Shown one piece after another: positions 1 to 5,220 of a DNA stretch of 5,220 bases (its first letter is position 1; the number at the start of each line of letters is the position of its first letter). Source of the stretch: CAYMTN01 sp964393335. GTDB taxonomy: Bacteria > Chloroflexota > Anaerolineae > Aggregatilineales > Aggregatilineaceae. The stretch lies in contig CAYMTN010000324.1 of NCBI GenBank assembly GCA_964393335.1, positions 1 through 5,220 on the forward strand, written 5' to 3'. The notes beneath the pieces were generated by a model. That model made no database searches, was not told the DNA's origin, and was given only the letters and a program-made list of their open reading frames with translations. The translations under genes were made by a program, and so were the position numbers.

Positions 1-1
1 C

Positions 2-64
2 TTGAAGATGCGGTACAATTATTTTCAGATGGAACGGCAGGCGGCAGGTGGTGAGAAAGACTGA
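2..64 (+). CDS. possible C-terminal tail of an upstream gene (partial)
   Basis: The frame starting at base 2 is open from the window edge and ends in two consecutive stops, TGA (62-64) and TAG (65-67). It reads as a plausible charged tail ending in GGEKD. The stop lies 12 bases before the prenyl synthase ATG, and that gene's AGGA ribosome site (66-69) sits in the gap, as expected in a tight operon. The frame starting at base 1 is also open, to a TGA at 52-54, so the choice of frame is uncertain. No family can be named from about 20 residues, and the stretch may be non-coding leader. Confidence 0.25.
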   Translation: MKMRYNYFQMERQAAGGEKD

Positions 65-76
65 TAGGACGACCGC

Positions 77-1114
77 ATGAATACAAGATACTTTGACACG
101 TTTCAGGAGCTTCTCACCGAAATTGAGCTTGAATTGAGGGACTTTTGTTTTGGCTATCCGAAAATTTCCAGTAGTTTTTGGCAGATGGTCTATTATCATT
201 TTGGCTGGGATGAAGAAACGAACGGGACTCAGCAGACTCTGTCCGTCTCAGGAAAACGAGTGCGCCCTTTACTGACCTGTTTGGTGAGTAGAGCTTTATC
301 AGACAGGCACCGCCATGTTTTGCCCGCAGCAGTCGCAATAGAACTCATCCATAACTTCACGCTGATCCACGACGATATCATGGACCAGTCGCTGGAACGA
401 CGACACCGTCCAACTCTGTGGAGCAAGTGGGGAGCAGGGCAGACTATTAATGCAGGTGACGGCCTTCACGCGTTAGCCATGTCCGCGATAACTCGGGCCG
501 ATGCGCCCGCAGAAATCATTGTCAAGACCTGGGAGGTTATCTCACAAGCCACTTTGGCTGTGGCCCAGGGACAGATGCTTGATGTTAGTTTCGAAACACG
601 AGATGATGTGACAACGTCCGAATATTTGGAGATGGTATCAAACAAGACAGCTTCGCTGATAGAATGTAGTGCACGTATCGGCGCGCTGTTTAATACGGAA
701 GACGATGAAACTGTGAATGCGTACGCTCGTTTTGGAAGAGCGTTGGGCATCGCCTTCCAGATATGGGATGATTTTCTTGGAATTTGGGGACAAGCAGAAA
801 TAACTGGGAAACCGACCGGAATAGATATTGCTCAGAAAAAGAAATCCTACCCGGTCGTATATGCCTTTGAGAAAGCTGGTCATGAGAGCAGGGAAAAGCT
901 GTTATCTGTTTTTCAGAAACCGGCTTTAGAGAGTCAGGATATCGAGGCTGTGATTTCTATCATGGAACGCTCAGGCGCGCATCTCGAAACCCAGAAGGTA
1001 GCCAATTCGTATTATAAAGAAGCGATCTTTACTCTCGAACAAGTTCAAATCGACAATGTTCACCAGAAGCAGTTGTTCGATCTGGCATCATTCCTTGTTA
1101 ATCGCGCCTTTTGA
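77..1114 (+). CDS. polyprenyl diphosphate synthase, probably geranylgeranyl diphosphate (C20) synthase
   Basis: This cytosolic trans-isoprenyl diphosphate synthase condenses isopentenyl diphosphate onto an allylic primer. At 345 residues it is a normal length. Visible landmarks are GKRVRP (59-64, substrate binding), the first aspartate-rich motif HDDIMD (98-103), the arginine motif RRHRPT (108-113), AGDGL (126-130), the KTA motif (190-192) and the second aspartate motif DDFLG (231-235) followed by TGKPTG and a lysine triplet (254-256). The second motif lacks the last Asp of the DDxxD consensus; I recall DDFLGIWG as common in related bacterial GGPP synthases. Phe94 lies five residues before the first aspartate motif and Thr95 four before; in characterised short-chain synthases a single aromatic at -5 goes with C20 product. 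The ATG at 77 is supported by AGGA at 66-69, seven bases upstream. The next gene begins 19 bases after the stop. The exact product length is inferred. Confidence 0.93.
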   Translation: MNTRYFDTFQELLTEIELELRDFCFGYPKISSSFWQMVYYHFGWDEETNGTQQTLSVSGKRVRPLLTCLVSRALSDRHRHVLPAAVAIELIHNFTLIHDDIMDQSLERRHRPTLWSKWGAGQTINAGDGLHALAMSAITRADAPAEIIVKTWEVISQATLAVAQGQMLDVSFETRDDVTTSEYLEMVSNKTASLIECSARIGALFNTEDDETVNAYARFGRALGIAFQIWDDFLGIWGQAEITGKPTGIDIAQKKKSYPVVYAFEKAGHESREKLLSVFQKPALESQDIEAVISIMERSGAHLETQKVANSYYKEAIFTLEQVQIDNVHQKQLFDLASFLVNRAF

Positions 1115-1120
1115 TGCGGA

Positions 1121-1126
1121 AAAGGG
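1121..1126 (+). promoter_or_regulatory. ribosome binding site deciding the start of the deoxyribosyltransferase-like gene
   Basis: AAAGGG lies seven bases before the ATG at 1134. The frame is open further upstream to an ATG at 1056, but that start would overlap the prenyl synthase by 59 bases and add 26 residues with no resemblance to the fold. The predicted first beta strand, LQLYLSIP, begins right after the ATG at 1134, so that start is preferred. Confidence 0.55.
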
Positions 1127-1133
1127 TTCTTCA

Positions 1134-1616
1134 ATGCCTCTTCAGTTGTATCTGAGCATTCCAATCAAATACTGTTCTCAAGCGCAGCTCATTGAGTCTG
1201 CTTTGAAGAACGCAGGTTTGGTTATACTGAATCCCTGCCACATTACCCCGCTGGATATGCCAAAAGAGCACATACCGGCTGCCATCGCCAGACAGTGTAT
1301 TGAATTGATTGAATCCAGTAAGGGTGTAATTCTATTTACTGACTACTATGGTAGAGACTGCTCTGCTGAGGTTGGATACGCAATTGCTCGACAGAAACCG
1401 ATTTTTCCAATCACTCTATCAGGCGCTAGCCCGTTCATCGAGCAGGACTGGATGATCAAACCATTTCTTCAACCACTGTCGTATGGTATAGAAGAAACTA
1501 TCGAACGAATAACCAAGTTCTTCTCAATGCCAAGAGAGGGAGCAGGAAAGCAGTATTTTCCGCAAACGCGACACGTTGTCGACACTTCTGCCTCGAAAAA
1601 CCCTCGCAAACCGTGA
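1134..1616 (+). CDS. nucleoside 2-deoxyribosyltransferase-like / deoxyribohydrolase-fold protein
   Basis: The 160-residue product has the layout of the small Rossmannoid family that includes nucleoside 2-deoxyribosyltransferases and 2'-deoxynucleoside 5'-phosphate N-hydrolases, which break or exchange N-glycosidic bonds. A first strand (residues 3-9) is followed by a helix (about 15-27), a strand VILFTD (65-70), then DCSAEVGYAIARQKPI (75-90). The Asp and Glu pattern D70, D75, E79 with G81 and A83 matches the family's catalytic and sugar-binding segment. The usual Gly-Pro or Gly-Ser after the first strand is absent; the sequence there is LSIPIKY. The last 30 or so residues (from about 131) are polar and basic, probably disordered, and beyond the usual domain. 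The gene follows the prenyl synthase by 19 bases and is probably co-transcribed. The substrate cannot be read from the sequence. A nucleotide-sensing or TIR-like relative is an alternative. Confidence 0.7.
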   Translation: MPLQLYLSIPIKYCSQAQLIESALKNAGLVILNPCHITPLDMPKEHIPAAIARQCIELIESSKGVILFTDYYGRDCSAEVGYAIARQKPIFPITLSGASPFIEQDWMIKPFLQPLSYGIEETIERITKFFSMPREGAGKQYFPQTRHVVDTSASKNPRKP

Positions 1617-1789
1617 TTGCCGGTCACAGCGAACTGTTCAAAAGTGAGATTGATTTCGAATTGGCGTAGTGTTCAAGAACCAATCCGGCGTAGAATTCGA
1701 GCCTTACGCGATCTCGCGACCGTAATCACGGATAATGCTCCCAGGGATATTTCGACAGTGGATCATACTCCTGGAAATAAGGAACGGCT
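1617..1789 (+). promoter_or_regulatory. 173-base spacer with palindromes ahead of the CYTH gene
   Basis: This spacer separates the deoxyribosyltransferase-like gene from the CYTH gene. It contains GAAC-T-GTTC (1631-1639), GTTC-AA-GAAC (1671-1680), an inverted pair TCGAATT (1656-1662) and AATTCGA (1694-1700), a direct repeat GGCGTAG (1663-1669 and 1687-1693), a CGCGA-TC-TCGCG palindrome (1707-1718) and a weak CCGT/ACGG hairpin (1720-1731). GATAAT at 1731-1736 resembles a -10 box, but I see no convincing -35 at the right distance. The symmetric elements could be operator or RNA structure; short palindromes also arise by chance. A 66-codon frame starting at a TTG (1617) also crosses the spacer, but it lacks a ribosome site. 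Confidence 0.25.
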
Positions 1790-2365
1790 ATGGAAGTTGA
1801 AAAAAAGGTTACTTTGACTACACAAAACTCCGAAAGGGTGTTAAATGCTCTTCGCGCCTTGAATGTGACTTTTGATAGCCTCTTGGAGCAGGTAGATATT
1901 TATTACAAAGAAGCTCATTTCCGTTCACATACGCACGGGGCTGGCTCCTGGATAATTCGTGTGAGGTACGAGAACGGCATAAGTAGCTTGACGATGAAAA
2001 AACTTACTGAAATTGACGGTGTTTGGAACGAGCAGGAAACTCAAGTTGAGAACGGTAATGTGGTCGAGCATGTCCTGGAAACAATAGGAGTGGAGAAAGC
2101 AACGGAGATCAGAAAATCACGGAAACAAGGGCGATTTGGGAACATTGAAGTCAACCTTGATGATGTAGCAGGTTTAGGGAGATTTCTTGAAGTATCGATT
2201 GAGACTGAGGGTGAAGATGCTCTTCAAATAGAGAATGCCCAGAAAGAGCTGGATCAATTCCTCGATACCTTGAAGGTAAACAAAGACGATATTGAGTTAA
2301 GGGGATATCCGACAATCGTGTTGGAAAATGAAGGCGTTCACTTCCTGAGTTCTGATGACGTCTGA
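1790..2365 (+). CDS. CYTH-domain triphosphate tunnel protein (class IV adenylate cyclase CyaB / thiamine triphosphatase-like)
   Basis: CYTH enzymes fold as a beta barrel whose tunnel binds triphosphates with divalent metal, and act as adenylate cyclases, thiamine triphosphatases or inorganic triphosphatases. The hallmark ExExK is residues 2-6 (E2, E4, K6). Further conserved stations follow in order: QVDIYY (34-39), IRVR (56-59), LTMKK (67-71), the acidic pair E81/E83, RKSR (108-111), and LDDVAGLGRFLE (123-134). The family usually has E-x-E at the end of the last segment; here it is E134-V-S136, with acid again at E138. At 191 residues the length is typical for a stand-alone CyaB-like protein, and no CHAD domain is fused. 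AAGGA at 1779-1783 is six bases from the ATG, and ExExK directly after Met confirms this start. Which triphosphate is used is not visible; CyaB-type is the closest by eye. A possible small ORF overlaps its stop. Confidence 0.9.
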   Translation: MEVEKKVTLTTQNSERVLNALRALNVTFDSLLEQVDIYYKEAHFRSHTHGAGSWIIRVRYENGISSLTMKKLTEIDGVWNEQETQVENGNVVEHVLETIGVEKATEIRKSRKQGRFGNIEVNLDDVAGLGRFLEVSIETEGEDALQIENAQKELDQFLDTLKVNKDDIELRGYPTIVLENEGVHFLSSDDV

Positions 2366-2487
2366 TGCAAGAGACGAACTCAAGGCCAGCGCTGTGTGTT
2401 GAAGAGCGATTGACCGTCGCTCTGCCGGATCGCCTGCCCCACATTCAGCCAGCACAACAGCTTATGGAGAACCGAAATAAAATCTAG
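2365..2487 (+). CDS. possible 40-residue small protein, coupled to the CYTH stop
   Basis: The CYTH stop TGA (2363-2365) shares its last base with an ATG (2365-2367), giving the TGATG arrangement typical of translational coupling. The frame runs 40 codons to TAG (2485-2487), beginning MQETNSRPAL and ending LMENRNKI. No Shine-Dalgarno site is visible, so it would depend on ribosomes finishing the CYTH gene. No signal peptide, membrane segment or recognisable motif is seen. It could be a real small protein, the remnant of a larger gene cut at the edge of the low-GC block, or a chance frame, since 40 open codons are not rare. A perfect hairpin (2403-2423) lies inside it, which counts somewhat against it. 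Confidence 0.3.
   Translation: MQETNSRPALCVEERLTVALPDRLPHIQPAQQLMENRNKI
2403..2423 (+). terminator. perfect 7-bp hairpin downstream of the CYTH gene
   Basis: AGAGCGA (2403-2409) pairs exactly with TCGCTCT (2417-2423) around a 7-base loop. It begins 37 bases after the CYTH stop. No U-run follows, so it is not a classic intrinsic terminator. It may mark a factor-dependent end, protect the mRNA 3' end, or be incidental if the small ORF across it is translated. Confidence 0.35.
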
Positions 2488-2503
2488 ATGATTGACTTGG
2501 TAG

Positions 2504-2531
2504 GGGCGTTTGCCGCGCCCGGATCATCCGG
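2504..2531. terminator. paired GC-rich palindromes in the convergent spacer, possible terminator
   Basis: GGGCGT (2504-2509) pairs with GCGCCC (2515-2520) with one G-T wobble and a 5-base loop. It overlaps a perfect palindrome CCGGAT-C-ATCCGG (2519-2531). The T-rich run ATTTGTTTC follows at 2532-2540, so a CCGG stem with an ATCAT loop could act as a weak intrinsic terminator for the + strand genes. On the minus strand the structures lie 37 bases past the universal stress protein stop but have no adjacent U-run. Position between two converging operons fits transcription termination. Confidence 0.35.
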
Positions 2532-2567
2532 ATTTGTTTCAGTCTCTCCATCAGCCGCGCTGTACCG

Positions 2568-3458
2568 CTAGTCGGAGTCAGGGTGCACCAGCGTCACCGG
2601 GCAGCGCGCGCTTCTGAGCACCTTTTGTGCGACACTTCCCAGCAACCAGCGCGACAGCCCCGTGCGGCCATGCGTGGACATCACCACCATGTTGATGCCA
2701 TCCTCCGACTCGACAAAATCGACAATCGCCTGGGCCGGGTTGCCGCTGCGAACCATCACCTCGCGTACCTGAAGCCCTTCCAGGCGCAGCCGGTTGCGCA
2801 GCGATATAAGCTGCTCGCGGAGTTGATCATACGTTTGATCCGCGATCTGCTGCTGGCCCGCCAGTGCCCACTGTCCCGCGTAATCGCCGGTTTTGGGCTG
2901 GTAAACGTGCAGCAAGATCAACTCGGCGTCGTGCACGCGGGCGATTTCTACCGCGCGCGGGACCGCGCTCTCAGACCAGCGCGAACCATCGAGCGGCACG
3001 ACAATTTTTTGGTACAGGGGCCTGACCAACATCACCGGAACCGGCATCGACTCCAGCGCCTTTTCGACGTGGCTGCCAAACAGCCAGCGCAGCATCCCAA
3101 TGCGGCCCTGTGTCGAAAGCACCACCGCGCTGATGCGCTCCGTTTCGATGAATTGCAGCAGCGCGCCGCGCAGGTCCCGGCTTTGCAGCATCTGTTCTTG
3201 CACACGCGCGCCTGACACGCGTATCTCGCGGCGCAGCCCGGCCAGGTAATCGCGTATTTGATCGGGCGTTGGCCCGTCTGAGTCGCCATGTTCACCGGAA
3301 TCCCCGACGGGCACGGTTACGTGCTCAAGGTACAGCAACACCAGTTCGGCATCATGTTTCAGTGCCAGGTCCGCCCCAAAACGGATGGCAAACTCCGCCG
3401 CCGTCGAACCGTCCAGGGGCACCAGTACCCGGTTATAGATACGGGCAGGGACAGCCAT
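2568..3458 (-). CDS. tandem-domain universal stress protein (UspA family)
   Basis: The 296-residue product is two UspA domains in a row, roughly residues 8-148 and 150-293. Each begins with a VLVPLDGS or IVVPLDGS strand-loop containing the conserved nucleotide-contacting Asp (D16, D157). Each ends with the ATP-binding pattern of Gly, nine residues, Gly-Ser: STQG (115-118) to GS (128-129) and STHG (261-264) to GS (274-275). The first glycine of the usual G-x-x-G is Ser in both domains. Both sites look competent, so an ATP-binding cytosolic stress or energy sensor is likely. An acidic, glycine-rich loop (about 51-65) interrupts domain 1. The start is supported by GGAGAAG (3464-3470) five bases from the ATG. 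It lies 19 bases after the aapP stop, so it is probably the last gene of the transporter operon. Confidence 0.95.
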   Translation of the reverse strand: MAVPARIYNRVLVPLDGSTAAEFAIRFGADLALKHDAELVLLYLEHVTVPVGDSGEHGDSDGPTPDQIRDYLAGLRREIRVSGARVQEQMLQSRDLRGALLQFIETERISAVVLSTQGRIGMLRWLFGSHVEKALESMPVPVMLVRPLYQKIVVPLDGSRWSESAVPRAVEIARVHDAELILLHVYQPKTGDYAGQWALAGQQQIADQTYDQLREQLISLRNRLRLEGLQVREVMVRSGNPAQAIVDFVESEDGINMVVMSTHGRTGLSRWLLGSVAQKVLRSARCPVTLVHPDSD

Positions 3459-3477
3459 ACGATCTTCTCCAGGCCCT

Positions 3478-4233
3478 TTACAATATCTGTGAGAGGAAAA
3501 GCTTGGTGCGCTCGTGTTGGGGATTGTCGAAAAAGTGCTGTGGAGTCCCCATTTCTACAATGCGCCCTTCGTCAAAGAGCACGACCCGGTCGGCCACTTC
3601 GCGCGCGAAGCCCATTTCGTGAGTTACAACCAACATGGTCATGCCGGACTGCGCCAGCTCTTTCATCACGTCCAACACTTCTTTGATCATCTCCGGGTCC
3701 AGCGCCGAAGTCGGCTCGTCAAACAACATGATGTTGGGCTGCATCGCCAGGGCGCGGGCAATCGCCACGCGCTGCTGCTGCCCACCGGACAGCTGCGCCG
3801 GGTATTTACGCGCTTGTTCCGGGATACCGACCCGGTCGAGCAGTTGCAGCCCGATCTCTTCGGCTTCACGGCGCGGCTGGTGGCGCACAAAACGCGGGGC
3901 CAGCGTGACATTCTCCATCACCGTCAGGTGCGGGAACAGGTTGAACTGCTGGAATACCATGCCAATTTCGCTGCGAATCGCCGCAATATTGCGCACGTCA
4001 TGACTCAGTTCGATGCCATCGACGATGATCGTGCCCTCCTGGTGTTCTTCCAGGCGGTTGATGCAGCGAATAAACGTCGATTTGCCCGACCCGGACGGGC
4101 CAATGATCACCACCACTTCGCGTGGGGCCACTTCCAGGTTCACATCTTTGAGCACATGAAAACTGCCAAACCACTTGTTCACGCCCTGGCAAATGATGAT
4201 GGGTTCGTTTGATCGAACGCTGTTTTCACCCAT
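3478..4233 (-). CDS. aapP: general L-amino acid ABC transporter ATP-binding protein AapP (GlnQ family)
   Basis: This cytoplasmic ATPase powers polar amino-acid import, working as a pair with the AapQ/AapM permeases. All parts of the nucleotide-binding domain are intact in 251 residues: Walker A GPSGSGKST (45-53), Q-loop Gln95, signature LSGGQ (148-152), Walker B IMLFDE (168-173), D-loop SALD (176-179) and switch His205. Segments such as RCINRLEEHQ (56-65) and the end NPQHERTKLFLSQIL match the AapP/YhdZ subgroup as I recall it, better than generic GlnQ. The ATG is preceded by AGAGGA (4244-4249), ten bases away. It lies 30 bases after aapM and 19 before the universal stress protein on the same strand. 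GlnQ or HisP of another polar amino-acid system is the alternative. Confidence 0.96.
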   Translation of the reverse strand: MGENSVRSNEPIIICQGVNKWFGSFHVLKDVNLEVAPREVVVIIGPSGSGKSTFIRCINRLEEHQEGTIIVDGIELSHDVRNIAAIRSEIGMVFQQFNLFPHLTVMENVTLAPRFVRHQPRREAEEIGLQLLDRVGIPEQARKYPAQLSGGQQQRVAIARALAMQPNIMLFDEPTSALDPEMIKEVLDVMKELAQSGMTMLVVTHEMGFAREVADRVVLFDEGRIVEMGTPQHFFDNPQHERTKLFLSQIL

Positions 4234-4263
4234 AATACGATCGTCCTCTGAATTCGTAACCCG

Positions 4264-5220
4264 TTATTTTTGATGACGCAAGCTGCCAGCCCCTGATTCT
4301 TCCAGGCGGCGGCTGACATCGGACATCGCATAACTGATGATGAAGTACACGATGGCGATGAAAATATACGCTTCCCGCTGGTATGGACGGTAAATCGGCT
4401 GTCCGCTCACAATAATATCCACAATGCCGACTAATTCAAACAGCCCCACCAGTGCGACCAGCGACGTATCCTTAAAGAGGCTGATGAACTGGCCCACAAT
4501 CGCCGGGATTACAGCGCGCAGAGCCTGTGGCAGCACGATAAACGTCGTCGTCAGCAGCGGGTTCAGCCCCAATGCGCGCGCCGCTTCAAGCTGCCCATTG
4601 GGGATAATTTGCAGGCCGCCGCGCACGTTCTCCGCCAGGTAGGCCGCGCTGAACAGCGTCAGCCCAATCATCATGCGGATCGTCAGGTCCAGGTTGGAGA
4701 GGCCCGACCAGAAAAACGGCACGATCAACTTTGCCATGAACAGGATCGTGATCAGCGGTACGCCCCGGATGGTTTCGATGAAAACAGTACACGTCCACTT
4801 GATCGCCGGCAGATCGCTGCGACGGCCCAGGGCCAATGCCACGCCCAGCGGGAACGACGCCGAAATCCCGACGATGGTCAGCAGCATGGTCAGCAGCAGG
4901 CCGCCCCACACCGAAGTCGGCACCAGGGGCAGCAGGCGCGAACTCTCAAAGCCGTGCAGAATGACCAGGATCGCGGGAAAGGCCAGAATCCAGCCGCCCA
5001 ACGCGGCGCGCCGCACCTGTTTTTCTCGTTTGCCCAACACGCCGATCACCCAGCCGTTGAAGAACAGCGCTGCCCCGACGACAAACGAGGGCGCAGTCCG
5101 CCCGAACAACGGCGATACTTGCAGGCTGATGAAGTCGGCAAAGCTGCGCGGCCCGACGAACCGGTGTTTGTTCTCCTCCGGGTAGAGCGGGTGCTCTACC
5201 GTCGGCGGTAAGCCATATTT
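4264..5220 (-). CDS. aapM: general L-amino acid ABC transporter permease AapM (5' end outside the window)
   Basis: The frame is open from the window edge to TAA at 4264-4266, giving 318 residues without the natural N-terminus. The TTG at 5107-5109 is an internal Leu codon, not a start: 37 further codons read through upstream. Residues 45-63 and 75-90 look like extra N-terminal membrane helices. The binding-protein-dependent permease core follows, from WGGLLLTMLL (about 105) to SRRLEE (303-308), with several further helices. The EAA loop that docks the ATPase starts EAARALG (212-218) and ends LPQ (230-232). Phrases such as IRGVPLITILFM (151-162) and LFKDTSLV (248-255) fit the AapM/YhdY type. 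AapM proteins are usually near 380 residues with long N-terminal regions, so perhaps 60 residues are missing. It transports L-amino acids across the inner membrane with AapQ, expected upstream. Confidence 0.94.
   Translation of the reverse strand, partial: KYGLPPTVEHPLYPEENKHRFVGPRSFADFISLQVSPLFGRTAPSFVVGAALFFNGWVIGVLGKREKQVRRAALGGWILAFPAILVILHGFESSRLLPLVPTSVWGGLLLTMLLTIVGISASFPLGVALALGRRSDLPAIKWTCTVFIETIRGVPLITILFMAKLIVPFFWSGLSNLDLTIRMMIGLTLFSAAYLAENVRGGLQIIPNGQLEAARALGLNPLLTTTFIVLPQALRAVIPAIVGQFISLFKDTSLVALVGLFELVGIVDIIVSGQPIYRPYQREAYIFIAIVYFIISYAMSDVSRRLEESGAGSLRHQK

Noticed and set aside
14..19. TACAAT as a -10 promoter box before the prenyl synthase
   Set aside because: The hexamer is good, but its -35 region would fall outside the window, so it cannot be judged.
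1056..1133. Upstream ATG extension of the deoxyribosyltransferase-like gene
   Set aside because: It would overlap the prenyl synthase by 59 bases and add 26 residues unrelated to the fold; the ATG at 1134 has AAAGGG at good spacing.
1617..1817. 66-codon + strand frame starting at a TTG right after the deoxyribosyltransferase-like stop (alternative GTG at 1644)
   Set aside because: There is no ribosome site at either start, it overlaps the well-supported CYTH start by 28 bases, and the product is an arginine-rich sequence with no recognisable motif. It remains possible but I could not support it.
2151..2444. 97-codon minus-strand frame across the end of the CYTH gene
   Set aside because: It lies mostly opposite the CYTH domain, whose conserved motifs are on the + strand, and its product has no recognisable feature.
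5107..5109. TTG as the start of the aapM permease
   Set aside because: The frame stays open for 37 more codons to the window edge, and AapM-type permeases have long N-terminal regions, so this is an internal leucine.
2583..5211. Long + strand frames opposite the transporter and stress-protein genes (for example 2583-3215, 3514-4212, 4609-5211)
   Set aside because: They are antisense shadows of GC-rich genes whose minus-strand products have complete family motifs; the + strand products are rich in Arg, His and Gln and show no domain.
1..5220. CRISPR arrays, tRNA or rRNA genes, insertion sequences, integrases
   Set aside because: I saw no spaced identical repeats, tRNA-like fold, rRNA-like stretch, transposase or integrase motif, or terminal inverted repeats on either strand.

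Overview
The window looks like a bacterial chromosome segment from a moderately GC-rich organism. Chloroflexota (Anaerolineae-like) is my best guess, from the style of the prenyl synthase (DDFLGIWG second aspartate motif, RRHRPT arginine motif) and the Aap transporter followed by a tandem universal stress protein. This is an inference from recalled family sequences; no RNA gene or marker here fixes the taxon.

It holds two convergent blocks. The left block (+ strand, about 1-2487) carries three compact enzyme genes: a polyprenyl diphosphate synthase predicted to make C20 GGPP (77-1114), a nucleoside 2-deoxyribosyltransferase-like Rossmannoid protein (1134-1616) and a CYTH triphosphate-tunnel protein of the CyaB/ThTPase type (1790-2365). 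A possible 40-codon ORF starts within the CYTH stop codon (TGATG, 2365-2487). Lines sampled by hand run mostly 42-58% G+C. The first two genes are 19 bases apart. The third follows a 173-base gap with several small palindromes, and a tail of another reading frame may end just before the first gene.

The right block (- strand, 5220-2568) is an operon: aapM permease (its N-terminus lies beyond the window), aapP ATPase, then a two-domain universal stress protein, with gaps of 30 and 19 bases. Sampled lines are about 62-65% G+C. It imports general L-amino acids; aapQ and the binding protein aapJ would be expected upstream, outside the window.

The blocks meet in a roughly 200-base convergent spacer (2366-2567) with a perfect 7-bp hairpin and two adjoining GC-rich palindromes. 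The most interesting point is the left block: a prenyl-diphosphate maker, a nucleotide glycosidic-bond enzyme family and a triphosphate-binding CYTH enzyme together, with departures from usual motifs in the last two. That could mean nucleotide-linked isoprenoid chemistry or nucleotide signalling, but neither is shown by this sequence. The right block is ordinary transport apart from the attached stress protein.
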